From Siphlonurus alternatus (Eukaryota > Arthropoda > Insecta > Ephemeroptera > Siphlonuridae), in contig OX463778.1 of assembly GCA_949825025.1 (NCBI GenBank), positions 32,061,969 to 32,125,968 on the forward strand: DNA of 64,000 bases, read 5' to 3'. Below are positions 24,510 to 37,354 of this stretch, piece after piece (positions within the stretch are counted from its first letter, which is position 1; every line of letters begins with the position of its first letter). The notes beneath the pieces were generated by a model, which worked only from the letters and a program-made list of their open reading frames with translations, ran no database searches and was not told the DNA's origin. A program made the position numbers and the translations under genes.

Positions 24510-25339
24510 GTGACACCCCCGCCGCTAGCGCTAGGCTGGTCTTCTGTAAAGGTATATTTACATGAACAACCGCGAATGTTGATTGGGAAGAGAAGCTCCC
24601 CCCAAAATTTTGGATTTTTTAACAAGAGCGAATGGCTTTCACGCCTTTTGATATTGTGAGTTGAGCCCTTCTTGAAATATTTTTTCTAGATTCATGTTTG
24701 TGCATGGATAACAAATGCAATAATCAAAAGTGCAGTTGCGGTATAATACAATTGACCATTTTCAACGCCGCGTGGCTGCGGTACCGTTTTAAGTTTGCCA
24801 CCTTTTGTGATGAGAAATTAACAAATAATACTGTTTTGACTAATATACCTTTAACAGGAACCCAGCAAAGTGGAAATGAGTTGAAAGTTATTGCACTATA
24901 TAAGAAGCTGGTTTCAGTACGTTGCTGTGTTCACTTCACTCACGTAAACGCACCTTTACGTTAGATCGTCGACAAGAAATATATCGGCGGCTGCTCTCTC
25001 TCGTCGTACGAACATTGGTCGTCTTTGCCACGAGACACAAACACGTAAAAACGACGCCAACAACAGGCGACCGACCGACGACCGCGGCCCGATGACACCT
25101 CCTCTGGGAGTCAGCCCAGATGAAAAGCTAAGCTATATTTGGCACAAAAACACTCTGTATATATGATTGCTTCATTAAGTGTATTTATATATATTTTTTG
25201 TTTTAAATTATTATTATATTTCATTTTAATTGAATTCTTTTGTAGTTTAAATTAATAAGCCAAAGCCACATGAGACATTTCTATGTTTACGTATTATTAA
25301 TTTTGTGTAACTTTTCGTCGTGTGTGGCATTGTTATTGC

Positions 25340-25359
25340 TAAAAAAAAAAAAAAAAAAA
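25340..25359. repeat. Poly(A) tract
   Basis: A run of nearly 20 A. Similar runs lie near 10676-10690, 54811-54828 and 56457-56474, and a T run near 40320-40339. None is preceded by recognisable retroelement coding sequence. Confidence 0.8.
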
Positions 25360-25525
25360 GGAAATGAATATAAAACCACAAAGCTTTGATAAGTTGTTGT
25401 AGGTAAAACTATAAACATGACCGAATATATACTATTATACAATATGCGTGCAAGTACTTATTGCCTGCCTGCAAATATATTTTATGTGCAAATCAAACCA
25501 GTCATGCTTTCATTAATTTGATCAA

Positions 25526-25556
25526 TCTAATGTATATATATATATATATATATATT
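25526..25556. repeat. (TA)n short microsatellite
   Basis: About 13 TA units ending TATATTCC. A similar short tract lies at about 60667-60692. Confidence 0.85.
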
Positions 25557-27450
25557 CCATGTTGAAGATGATATATTATACAGTTATACAGTACTAATTT
25601 GGTTGTTACCAAAAACACGCTGGGTTCACTAAATTTGCTAACAAAAAACAAAACAAAAATCAGCCGCATGCAGGTGGGTATTAAAAGCAGGCAGCTAGGC
25701 TAACATAAACAATGGATGGTTTTTATGTTTTAGTGCTGTTATAATCAATCAATTTTGACAGTTATAGTTCCAGTAGCAGCAACAATAAGCAGGTTGTGAT
25801 GTTACAAGATCAGCTATATGAGTTCACACTTACATTTGGCGAATAAAGTATTCATATAATATTTATTTATATATACAAGACGTCGATTATTAAAAATTGG
25901 GCTCAATTAAATCATTTAAATTTTGGTGAATATTAGCTGTGCAATAACAATAATGGTATATCAGCCACTTTCAGTGTTATAATGGTTCCTTTTTTCGCCG
26001 CTTTTTGCATGTTATCCACACCCTATAAAAAAACATTACAATGTGTAGGAGCATTTTGTGTATCTTTTTGTATTGGTTGAAATAATAAATAATTTAATTA
26101 ATAAATAATTATTTTTATATATTATATACTAGTTAATATTATTAGTTATGTAATGTATATTAATTATTATAACTAAAATATAGATGATAATTTCTGTTTT
26201 ATTTTTTATTTTTTTATTATACTATTGATTAATATTACCTTCTCGTAAGTACTCAGAGTACCATTAGGAGTTGAGAATATATTTAGGGAATATATGAAAG
26301 AAAATAACGATTGTAATGCCATTGAGTCTCCTTGACAGTATGCAACTCGGTGAGCACGTGATGGGGCTGACGTCTGTGATGGAGGTTATTCGTCAGTGCT
26401 CTTCTTCGGTGTTGGTCCTCCATCCCCACCCTTTATGGTAAAATACATAAGAATAGGTCCCCCCATCCTCTCCTCCTTGCAAACACCCGTGCTGGACCTT
26501 TCGTACCCATACTAAAGTTAAGACACAACTCTTATGGTGTATACTGTATATATTATAGTAAAATATATTTATATTTAATTATTATAATTTTAGTCGAGAT
26601 TCATAGAGAATAGTAACTAAAATTTTTGACCACGACTTATAAATTTATTGACTGCGAGCCCAACTTATAGACGAAAAACCATAGTCAGTTTTTCGAATTA
26701 AAAATGTTAGTCATAAAGGATGTGACTGTTGTGGTAAAACATTTTTTTTTTATCTTGCCTGCTGGACCTGAGAGTGCTGAGATAAGAACGAGGTGTGAAG
26801 GGCCTCAGACAATGATCATCAGCAGGCGCGTGGCAAGTCGCATTCTCTGCTGGGCTATTTCCACTGTTGGCTTGCGTCCGTCCTGCTACTTTGGTCGGCA
26901 CCGGCGATCCCGCTCATTCCGTAGACAGAGGTACTCGAGCGAATTCCGGCCACACAAAAATCATAGAAAAATAAGAACAGTCATGCAACCAATTTTTTTT
27001 TAGAATATATACCAATGAAGTTGTTGATTTTTGACGTTCAAGGAAAAGAGATTAAACTGACGTTCCATGAAAAGCAAACTGACATTTTATTTTCTGTCAA
27101 CAATAATACTGTCAAAAATTTTGGTTAAAAATAACTAAGAAAATAGTTTTAGAATTTTAACTGTCATTTCCAATTAAAAAAAAAATGACATTTTAATACA
27201 TTTGATTTGATGAAGTTTCCATATCTGTCCTGTTTATTTACAAGTAAATAATCAAAATTTTTTTTTTCAAATAATGTTGAGGAAATCAAATTTGTGTTCA
27301 GGAAATTCCGTGTATAGTTATGGTTCAGTAAGTCAACTTGGTAACGTTGTGATGTATATATAGGAACTGGCTGTGGCTGGTACACATTACATAATAGAAT
27401 TTAGATCAGACCTGGACTAGGCTGAAGAACCAAAAACTATAAAGCCGGTA

Positions 27451-27899
27451 TTAAGCTGGTATTACACAATGTAATTTTTAATACAATTTTTCCTTGCAAG
27501 AAAATTATATCTCAATACAATAAAATGGAGCTGTCATTTTCTTGTAAGGAAAAATTGTATGCAATAATTAGAAAAATTGTATCGTGTAATACCGGCTTTT
27601 AAGCCGGTATTACAAGATACAATTTTTTTTAACTATTGCATACAATTTTTCCTTTCAAGAAAACTTGAACTCCATTTGTTTGTATGGAGATGAAATTTTC
27701 TTGCAAGGAGAAATTGTATGCAAAATTGTATGGTGTAATACAGGCTTTACACGATACAATTTTTCTAACTATTGAATACAATTTTTCCTTACAAGAAAAT
27801 TTCATCTCCATACAAACAAATAAATGGAGTTCAAGTTTTCTTGTAAGGAAAAATTGTATTCAATAGTTAGAAAAATTGTATCGTGTAATACCGGCTTAA
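27451..27899. mobile_element. Array of three TTAA-bounded palindromic MITEs
   Basis: There are three copies of a roughly 150-bp palindrome. Each has tips of type GCYGGTATTACAC and arms carrying GATACAATTTTT and TACAATTTTTCCTT, then AAGAAAA and CTCCAT around the centre. TTAA bounds the array at 27451-27454 and 27896-27899, and one TTAA is shared between copies 1 and 2 at 27599-27602. The junction of copies 2 and 3 (about 27745-27755) has lost part of one tip. The 60-residue open frames seen here on both strands are mirror translations of the arms. Confidence 0.85.
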
Positions 27900-30800
27900 A
27901 ACAAAGACAATAGCGATAATTTTTGGTTCCAACATTGGCATGGCTACTGTTGAAAGTTGACATAACATAGGGTTGCTCTACACTACATCCTCTGCTTTAT
28001 AATTTTTGAGTCAAGCATGGTAGTGTAACTTGGTTATTAGATTAGTTCTGTTGTTCGACTTTTCAGTCCTGCGAGGTTGGATCTTTCTATAAAAAAAAAT
28101 AAAACGATTATTTTCCCTCTCTTCATTATTATTACGACACCAGATGAATACGCTTTTACTGTGACATTCGCATCTTAATCGTATTCTAGATTACATAAAT
28201 GTTTACTAAAGCTTGCGAAAACATAATCTTTTTTTTTCTTGTTATTATTTATGTTCATGGGGAAAAATTTTTTTTTTCAAAGAGTAAAAAACATTAAAGA
28301 TTTTATTTTTTTCTTGCACAGTTTTTAAAGTGTTGAAAATTCTTTTTACATTGAAGTTTAATGACTACGTTTTATAATATTTTCACAACACGTATACGTC
28401 TAAAAACAATGAGAAAAACGTATAATACTTTTACACTTATTATTTTAATTACTATTGAACTTGATTGTTATATTAAATATAATTTCCATGAATTGTCATA
28501 AAATAAAGCAATTAAAGATTACAGCCGTTACGATATTTGTATATACTGTATATCAATAGAACTTTACATTGAACGTAATGAAATCAATGGATCAAGTTAT
28601 ACCCGATGTCATTGAACTCGTTAATTGATCTAAGAATATCATAATGACTTAGGTTTCTCGTGCGTCATTACTCTATACATGATTATAAATATAAATGGTA
28701 AATTGTTGTAACGTGCTCTAACTATTATGCTCTTTTGGCTACGCTTAGTTGTCTTAGTTCCGTGCGCTCTCTTTTGTTTGTTATTACAGAAGCTACGTCA
28801 TACAATCTTTGGCTTGTTATCTCATACGTTACAGTCAAATTAATTTAGCTTTCTCACCGGAAATACCAAATTTCAGACTTTATCTATAGGAATTTGAATA
28901 ATGAAATTAGTAGGAACAATCTGTATTCATTCACAAAACTACTTACACATGATTTTCAAAATCGCGACAAAGATGTGCGCTATATACTTCTGGTGGGAAT
29001 ATTTTATAAATATTGACTGTATTTTTTCCCCATAACTCTTACCTACCTGCTCAGTTTTTGGCGCATTCTGTTTACCATGGCTCTGCATGAAATTAGTTAC
29101 TTTTTCTTGTCTTAGAATACCTGAAGTCCCCTTCTCTTTGCACACCGATCGCTCAAATCTATTTCTTGCACACTCTGAGCTAACCGTGCAAACGTACGTA
29201 CTTGTTCTATACTATAGCTAGGTACTTCTATCTATCTATATACAATGTTGTATACACTAAGAAGAACCTAAAATAAGCAAGTGAAGGTTATAGGCCTATG
29301 TTGTATAACATGTTAGAAAGCTTTTTTTTTTCTTTTCTCTCTCTTTCTGTATCTCTCTCTCTGTATCTCTCTTTCTCTTTCTTTTATAGTATGTAATAGC
29401 TGGCACTAACAGTAAGAAGACATTGCGAAATTCGTATAGTTGTGTGTATTTGTAGTTGTACAGTAAATCAGACATATTAATATATACCGTGTGCATGAAA
29501 ATACGAAGACATAGGACATGCTTAAGTTTATAGTTTCAAACAATTTTATAATCTTCCTAGACTATGTAATTATTATTTTGTTTTCACGTAAACTATATAA
29601 ACCTTTTAAAATAAACGACACCCCTTTCTTTAATTATTATGCACTAGAAATAATCATTCTATATAATCCTCGATACATTAAAACATAAGAAGGAAAAAAC
29701 TATATAAATTATATTAACAGGGGAATTTATTGATTTAAATTTTTCTCTATTTGATATTTCTTTCTCCATCATTGCTTAATTATTTAGTCATAAATGTTTG
29801 CAAGGTATGCGTTGTATGTGAGAAACATAATGAATTATTGCACGATAAATAAATAATTACGTTAAAAAGTATAATATATCATTATTAATTTACTTGTTTT
29901 TAAGTTGCCTATCTATATAATCCTATTGTATCGGTCTAATTTCACAATAATCCGCCTGCTCTACTCTTGTTAATCCTATTTGTTTTTGAGCGTAGCAGCA
30001 GTATTTCTTTTTGTCCCTGTTTTCTATTCTGCCTGGCGTGCCATAAGTCTGAGGGGGAGGAGTCACAAAAGTCTGTTCAAGACTTTTCTTCTTCTTCTTC
30101 TTCTCTTCTCTCCTTTTTCTCTGCAGAGTTGGCCTTAATTTGGCTCCTGTAAATAGCAGCTTGTAGATAAATATATCGCCGCTCACATAGTAAAAGCCTT
30201 GTCTCCTTAGAAAATAGCTAAGGTTCGTCAATGCATGATATACTGAATGCAGATCTTGGAGATTATTATACATGAATGCAAAGCTTATGCAAGTACATCT
30301 TTTATATACACCGAGTTCAAGAGGTAGTTAGTTATTACTCAAATGCATGGCGTAACCTGATGTTTTAAAGTAATTTCTCAAAAGTCTTATTATAATGTGC
30401 ACTATACAGAATGCATTACTTGAGATTAGGATTATAAAATCTTGCTTCCATCTTTTTTAATAGCTCTTATCTTTGTTATAATTTAGAACAAGGATATTGT
30501 GAAATATTGCATCTAAGTATTAGTTAAAATTTAAATTGAACCGTGTTAGTTACATTGTGCTTTAGATGTGATTTTTCTTTTAACTGCATGAGAACCATCA
30601 ATAACGGACATTGATTGATTTTAACCAGTTAAACCAAACGAACCAGAAATGCAGCTTAAATGAACCGTAAAATTAAGAAGAATTAAACTTCAAAGAAATT
30701 ATTGAATCTGCGAGTTTTATTTTACTTATTTATACACATTCTTTGATAAATTTTTAAAACTCCTTAAATTGTTTTTCGAATCATTTTTATTATGTCTGTA

Positions 30801-33800
30801 AATTGTTGGTGAAATCCCTGAAATTATATTTACCACAACTTTTTTTTTTTATGTCTGTGTTGGAGATTTGACCCCACATGTTATATTATGTTATATAATA
30901 TAAATATATTATATAATATAGTAAGGTGCTACCTGTATTAGTTTCGACACTCAAGTCACTCTTAAGTAAAGTCAAAAAATTTGTCACTCTCGCCAGCGCA
31001 TGCAACAAGAGGCAGCAGCAGACTGTGATGTTGCTCAATTAGCAAGTCCCACATCACTCACGGGACCACTTTTTAATAGAGTCTGTGCCATGCCTGGTTC
31101 ATCTAGAGGTCGCAAACGTTGCGAGATTTTTGTTGCTACATCGTTCATTTCTGATTATGGTTCCGACTACGACCAAAATTTTGTAATTTTCCATGGTTTC
31201 CTCATTAAAAATCATAATCATATCTGAAGTGCTATATAATATGAATAAGAATATCTTGTGATGACATGAAGTATAGAAATAAACAAATTGTTAGTGGTAA
31301 AATTGGATTAATTTTAACATGATAAATTGTTATCCTGCAGTGTTTTAATATAATTTTCTATATGATATTATTTATATTATAAGTCTATATTATATATTTT
31401 TTGTTGTATTTAAATGTATGTTACATATAGTATGTACTATGTAGGGTATTACAACAGTATAATTATGTGTTTTCACTAAATAATATTCATTGTATTTTCA
31501 TTGGGTTGGATGGAAGCGTGGGCCTAACGGCCTAAATCCTGCCCTCAATAAAGACGATTTTATTTATTTAAAATGATGCAGTATAAATATGCAGTATAAT
31601 AATATGGTAAAACTTGCTATTATACTTTATGTAATGAAAAACCAAGAATGAATCATCTGACTGTTTTATAAACTTAACAACTGCCTTAATATTCCAAACA
31701 TTAGTATTATAGCCTATAATTTAAAAACAGAATGCACAAAATTTTTGCTCTTAAAATAAACGTTTTTAACTTTAAATTTTTAGTTTAAAAAATATAGGTT
31801 TTTGATGATGATAATATTTATAAGAAAAAGTTTATCTTGTGAAAACAACATACGTTTTAATTTTACTTAAAGTCAGGTGTGTGGGTGTTATCTTGCGTGC
31901 AAATTTTCAATGTATTTGGGGGGAGGGAGTTTATTCGTTGACTAGCTCTCAACAGCTAATTCATTTGGCCCAATGTTTTATTTTGCTTGTGGTGCGTGCC
32001 TCCAGGCCATACATAACTCTTGAAGCAAGCAGGCAGAGGGAGGTGAGGGAGGAAGAAACGTTTCTTGCCAGCTTTGTTGCCGGACCGCGAGTTGTGGAGC
32101 TCGGGGTTATTTATGCCCATAGCAAAACCTCTTCTCCCTCCTACCTTCCTCCTTTAGTACACAGTAAAAATAGTCTTCTTTCAGGGCAAATTTTAACCGC
32201 AATGATTTCTAACTTGGATAGACATTAAAAAATAAACTGAAAACAATATTCTCCCTTTTTAGGACAAATTAAACGGTGTAGGCGTGGATTCAAAAGAAAA
32301 AATTAGGGGCTAGACGATGAACGTTAATTTTAAAAAAATATGTTGTGTCTATAGAGCTGGCTGACTTCTCTAATTTTTACATTTATTTATATATATATTT
32401 TTTTTTTAGTTAAAGGCCACATCATGATTTTCTTTTAGTGTGTAATAGCTGCCGTAAAAAGAGTAAAACTGCCACCTTTCTCGTCTTCGTTCTCTATGAA
32501 CGTGATACCGCAGTGCGACTTTTGATAACAATCGCAGCAACAATATAGCAGAAGAAGGGAAGTTATTATACTTTGTTGCAGTTGTACAATGCATCAACAT
32601 GAAGTTCTCGTTTGTAGTATGCTTGTTAAGGTAAACGTTGTAGGTCATATTATAATACTCATAATATTGAACATCATAACAAATGACACAATATACAGAT
32701 TATACAGTATACAAACATGCAGTACATTGAGGAAGACGTGATTTTTTATGCAAAAGGCTAAAAATAAAATATTGTACATATTTTTTGCGATTCTTATACT
32801 GTATTTTTTATGCACAGTAGTATATTGTTTATATTCAAAATAAAATTTCAAAAGTTAACACAGTAATTTATTAAAATTTTAAAGGAAGATAATATATTAA
32901 TACTGAGGGGGGAAATCATAACATAAGAATTTAATATAGTATTTTTTATTTTAAGTGAAAAAACTAAACACAATTTCTTAATTGGAATGAGCAAGAGGGT
33001 ATTCTACTGTATTAAGTAACATTTTAAATAAAAAGTACTTTATTTATTTTATTTGCAATACATTTGTATACAAATTGTTTTTCGTTGTTGCTAATATATT
33101 TTTTTATACAGTATAATATATAAATATATTAATTAAGAATTTATTCCGACCATGTGATGATATTATATAAAAGGCATTAAAATTATCCCCACTTACTATA
33201 CTCTCGTGAAGTTGTTAGTATAACGGGCTGGAGAAGCTGATGTGCTTGCTTGTTCTCTGCAATGAATGGCGTAAGCACCAGAGTGCGTGAATGGCCGCCC
33301 CCGCTTCGTGTAAAAAGAATGTTCGGACCTCGAGAGCTTCGCAAGTACACATTGCAGTGGCAGCACAGCGTTAGAAAACGATCTTGAGTATTGAAAATAG
33401 ATCAAGAATTTATATACCGAGTGAGCGGAATGTTAAAATTCTTTTGATAAATTTTTAGAACATTCTTTTGAACTTAAACGAAAAAAAAATAATTAATGAA
33501 TCAAATTCTTTTTTTATTAATGTATGAATGTATGTAGTTTTAATTATATAAGACATAAATAATTTTTCTTTATTATCTAGTTCTATATTTTCATCATCGT
33601 GGAAGTAATATTTATATTTAAATATTTCTCTGTCGTAGTTTTGAGCCAAAGCGGTCCATTTAGCAGGGTGATGAAATGCCTTGAAGCTGTTTATCTGGTG
33701 TTTTGTGGTGGTTAGGGGAGAAGGTGGGCGTGCCTCGTGCATCAACAGTAAGAGGAAAAAGATGCATGCGTGCGATAGAGAGACGCGTGTGGCCATACGC

Positions 33801-34504
33801 CAGACCTCGTGTGTGTGTGTGATATAACGCGGGGGAATGCTCCAATCATAATGGAGAAATGTGGATTCTTCTAGAGCTTTTCTGTACCTCTGATTTAGAG
33901 TTTACTGTTCAATTATCAGCTGTTAATATAAGCACATCTGTCATAATCAATTCTGATTTTTTTACTCTAATTAAAATTCAGTAGATTTTAAAGGCTGTAG
34001 ACTACGGTGTTGAAACAATGCGTTTACATTGTAGAGCATTGACAATGCAAGATAATTATATTATAATTGCCAGTTTCTTATAAAGACTTCCATGTCAAGA
34101 AACTCTGTTTTTTTATGCACTTCAATGTCTATTACAGTTTACCCTCCGGCGTCCAAAAGTTAAAAAAAAAATCTCTTACGATTCAAAGTCATACCTCCTT
34201 GATTTTTACCACGAAAATAGTGACATGTTGGCGATATAGGAACTGTTCTCCGAGTTGTCATGCAGTGTCACCCGCACTTTCTGGTACTGGCACTAAGCAA
34301 CAAGACTTCGCTCCACCCGTCACAGCATGCACGCTCTTTGCAATGCTATTTAAATCAAGCGTGACTCAACTTTTAAGCTTGCCAATGGTTAGGAGCCAAA
34401 ACAGAACTCTCTTAACGGTGAGCAAAACTTACTTGTTTAAATATATTTTATTTTACAATGTGTGCAAAAAACAAATAAAAAGAGGAATTGTATTATTATA
34501 GGAG
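27900..34504. other. AT-rich DNA, no gene supported
   Basis: Sparse GC-richer patches lie near 31000-31140, 31920-32170, 33215-33390 and 33640-33850. The longest frames (31839-32228, 129 codons; 34067-34501, 144 codons) match nothing I recognise and have AT-background composition. An undetected single exon cannot be excluded. Confidence 0.45.
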
Positions 34505-34861
34505 TTAAGGGTAAGGTAACGCCACCAATGTTAAAAAAAATCCCTCTCACAAAAATTCTGAAAAAAATTTAAAATGTTCTCCTCTATACCCCCTATATCA
34601 GTACCTAAAATATCAGGTATACAAATACGATCTAGTTTTTGAGTTATAAATTTTTAAAGTTGACTACTTTAACATGGAGAAATGAAACTCCCATGTTAAA
34701 TTGGTCAACTTTAAAAATTCATAACTCAAAAACTAGATCGTATTTGTATACCTGATATTTTAGCTACTGATAGGGGGTGTAGAGGAGAACATTTTAAATT
34801 TTTTTCAGAATTTTTGTGAGAGGGATTTTTTTTAACATTGGTGGCGTTACCTTACCCTTAA
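34505..34861. mobile_element. TTAA-flanked full-length palindrome, copy 2
   Basis: This 357-bp copy of the palindrome at 3862-4216, inserted in opposite orientation, has the same TTAA-GGGTAAGGTAACGCC tips and the same asymmetric centre in reverse. The two copies differ at only scattered positions by eye (for example an extra AT near 34595), suggesting recent activity. It lies about 2 kb upstream of the MRTF leader and directly abuts the end of a spurious frame at 34067-34501. Confidence 0.87.
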
Positions 34862-36429
34862 CAAACATATCAAAACAAATTATTGTAAACAAGTACGCTG
34901 AAAAGTCGCCATATTTTTTTCATTTTTTCCTGTCAATATTTTGTTTATGCAACCTGCATGTTAGATATGCTCAAATGGTTGCCTAACTTGTAGGCGTTGT
35001 TCTTTCTTTCGCAGGGCCCGTTTTACTTTATTTTAGTCCGCAAGAGAGAGAGTGATGTTTATATCATGTGTTTCTTACGTAAGAAAGAACAGATCGTTAA
35101 GACGTGTTCGGATAAATTTTTAACCATTTTAGTTTACTTTAACTAAAGTCGGTCATTGGGGGAAAACAAAAAATCCCCACTCTACAATACTTCCGTTTTT
35201 CTTTACAATCAACCACAAATATCCTTTAACTTTTAGCATGCTTGTTGATATTATTTTTTCATTTATATCTCATTGCTATTTTTAAATTTTAAATTATAGT
35301 TCTGTCATAGTTTTGGTTAAATTTCTTCCATGCATTGTTTTGTGATTTTACTAATTAATATACGTAGTTACTATATATATAATAGTTATGTTGAATTGCA
35401 TCTATATTATAGCATTAAGGTGTAATTTAAAAGTATATTATATAGATACAGTGTCAAAGATCATTCGTAATTTTGAATTTAAAAGAATTTTTAGAATCAT
35501 TTCCAAAAAGCTTTTTGAGTTTGATATATATGCCAAGAATGCACGTTACAACGTTTTAATTGGCATTAGGTGCCACGGCCGCGCGACCACGCCGTTAATT
35601 GTGAGTAAGGCAGCAGCAGTTTTTTGGTAGCAGCTGGCCTCTATTCTCCGTGGAGGAGCGTCGAACCTCGGACCTCCCTGCTCGTCCGACCGCACCCTAT
35701 GACGTCATGTTATGATGTGGTGTGGCATTTATGAGCTCTCTGTACACCCGGTGCTTGAGGCACCAAGTACCAGTCTGCTAGTTAGTGGAGAGGTCATGAC
35801 CCTATACGCTGGATTAACAGCTTCCACATGCAAGCAAGGATATTAAGATAATGTAGAAAATTTTCTTTAATTACTGATAGCCACATTAATAGCGTTTAAA
35901 ACAGAATTTAATTGTTTTGGTCTGGAAGAAGAGACAGCTGAATTTTTTTTAAACAAAGTATAGAGAGCTGCAAACTATAACATTTTTTTTCAAGTGTCTT
36001 TTGTGTAGCAATTAAAAAAAGTATCTAAAGTGTTGACGTTTATAAATGGTATTCGTCTATATTTTTTTTCCTAATTTTGTTGTCTATTTATATTTTATAT
36101 TGTCCTTTTTTGTGTTGTCACAATAGGTGGCCTTATTTTATAATTTGCAAAAGCGAAGTTGGTATATATATGATTGTTTGTCCTTTTAAACTTTTAATTA
36201 CTGTGGTCGGCGTCTCGTCTTCATTAGGTGTGTCGTAGCATAGCTGGTATATACTGGTAGCTCGCAGTGTTGCAAGAGATTTTGGCTTGTCCACCGGTTA
36301 ACGCCTCTATGCTTTTGGTCATAATGGTGATTTAGTTGTTGAGTGACCTAATGATGTTATAATCTTTACGAAAAAAAAAAATTGTTTCGGTAATATTCGG
36401 TTAGTTTCGTATTTGAAATAAGTTTTTTA
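34862..36429. other. Region upstream of the MRTF leader
   Basis: AT-rich with a GC-rich island at about 35560-35800 that contains TGACGTCA at 35700-35707. It may belong to the MRTF upstream regulatory region. No gene. Confidence 0.45.
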
Positions 36430-36993
36430 AGGTCTTTGCTTTTGCTATGTCCGGAGGTTTTCCCGACATCGGCAGCCGGTAGCGTGTTAGCTAATGTCTA
36501 GCTAGCTGCTGCTGGCTTGCTCTCTTGCTGTGGGCACGCGTCCAAAATACCACAGCAGCTTCTTTCTGCCTCCTCCCCTCGACACCTTCAGCCGCCCCAG
36601 CACCAGAGAGCACCACTAGTTTTAACCCCCACCGCCTCCCTCCGTCCGCCCGCTTGGCCAACAACGCTCAGTAGTAGTAGCGAGGATACGACGAAACCGC
36701 TCGAAACGAAACGGAAATCTCCGAAATTATTATTCATTTTTTTTTAGGACCATGGAGAGAAGAAGTTCAAATTGTTTTACTAGTTGTTAGTTTATCAAGT
36801 AAGAGAGATAGATGCATACAGTATGATCTGGTGATTATTTAAGTATTAAAGTGTCAAAAGAATGACATTTGTGATAGTGAAGTGTTGGACAAAATTATTA
36901 TTTTCATCATGTTGTTTTTAAAACAGACTGAGTTTGCTGTGGTTTTATGTACTTTACCTTGTTGTGAGGTGGTGATAGTGAGTTAAGTAGTGG
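36430..36993 (+). promoter_or_regulatory. Probable promoter-proximal / leader region of MRTF
   Basis: A GC-rich, CpG-containing patch at about 36440-36720 precedes coding exon 1, followed by AT-rich sequence to 36990. There is no stop-free ATG reading frame joining the exon. The position suggests the promoter or 5' untranslated exon(s), but I see no unambiguous TATA box or initiator and cannot place the start site. The open frame at 36517-36747 (Pro/Ser-rich) has no ATG. Confidence 0.35.
36752..36790 (+). other. Upstream ORF with strong Kozak context (12 codons)
   Basis: ACCATGG at 36749-36755 is a near-perfect initiation context. It encodes MERRSSNCFTSC and a TAG stop. It follows a T-rich tract ending in AG (36734-36747) that could itself be a splice acceptor. 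Whether it lies in the mature leader depends on the unknown transcription start. Confidence 0.3.
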
Positions 36994-37041
36994 ATGAGGA
37001 GGATGCCACGGCCCCTGAGGCCGTACCAGTCGGCGAGCTGA
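36994..37041 (+). other. Upstream ORF in the MRTF leader (15 codons)
   Basis: An ATG at 36994 opens MRRMPRPLRPYQSAS and stops at TGA 37039-37041. It lies in the same frame as the main start at 37078, ending 36 bases before it. If the transcript includes this stretch, ribosomes starting here must reinitiate to make MRTF, so it could lower translation. A stop-codon readthrough would extend the N-terminus in frame; no readthrough signal is evident. Confidence 0.45.
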
Positions 37042-37077
37042 GGGCAACAGCTAGGCAGCGTGCGCTCGCTAGCGGCG

Positions 37078-37354
37078 ATGCCGGTCAGCACGCTCTCTGA
37101 CTTGTGTTCCGTTCAGCCGCTACCGTCCCCGCCGTCTCAGCCTCCACCGCCTCCACAGCCGCCGCCTCCTCAACAACATAAACTGCCTCCACTTCCTATA
37201 ATCCATCCTCAGGGGGCCTCCTCGAGTTCTTCCTTACTACAACATTCGCCCCCGTCGCCAATTCTTCTGCAACAGTCACCACCCTCGCCGGCGTCTGTTT
37301 CAAATCCCTCAAGTCCATCGCCTGTATCTGACAACAGCTGTCCTCACTGCCAAG
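37078..37354 (+). CDS. MRTF: MRTF-family coactivator, coding exon 1 (N-terminus)
   Basis: This exon encodes residues 1-92 plus one base of codon 93. The ATG at 37078 has G at -3, and the same frame is closed upstream by TGA at 37039-37041, so this is the first usable Met. The peptide starts MPVSTLSDLCSVQPLPSPPS and is low-complexity: a Pro/Gln run, then repeated PPSP-type segments and a Ser-rich tail ending CPHCQ. I infer a disordered N-terminal head, as is common ahead of the RPEL region in this family. The donor at 37355 reads AAG|GTATTG, which is weaker than the other donors in the gene. It leaves phase 1 and matches the phase-1 acceptor at 59418, rebuilding a GAG codon. If the intron is retained, the frame stops at 37396-37398 after 14 more residues. 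Composition is strongly GC-rich against an AT-rich surround. Assignment to the same gene as the RPEL exons rests on strand, phase and absence of a competitor, not on homology of this exon. Confidence 0.62.

Larger units (their letters stand above)
24506..27450. other. AT-rich DNA with GC islands, no gene
   Basis: Islands lie near 24950-25130, 26330-26520 and 26760-26960. An 88-codon plus-strand frame at 24698-24964 has no recognised domain and I do not call it. Confidence 0.45.

Noticed and set aside
24698..24964. 88-codon frame starting with a Cys-rich stretch
   Set aside because: The Cys spacing does not match a zinc-binding pattern I know, and no exon context was found.
27629..27866. Two near-identical 60-codon frames on opposite strands
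   Set aside because: Mirror translations of palindromic MITE arms, not a conserved protein.
27451..27899. Possible CRISPR-like array of repeats
   Set aside because: The units are palindromic MITEs bounded by TTAA with no unique spacers, in a eukaryotic genome.
31839..32228. 129-codon plus-strand open frame
   Set aside because: No family resemblance and no supporting splice sites or codon bias.
34067..34501. 144-codon plus-strand open frame, the longest in the left half
   Set aside because: No recognisable domain, AT-background composition and no splice context; it starts at a TTG-type codon rather than a clear ATG and ends at the edge of the TTAA palindrome. Chance open frame is more likely.
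36517..36747. 76-codon Pro/Ser-rich frame just upstream of the MRTF start
   Set aside because: No ATG in the frame and it stops before the leader. It may be transcribed leader but is not supported as coding.
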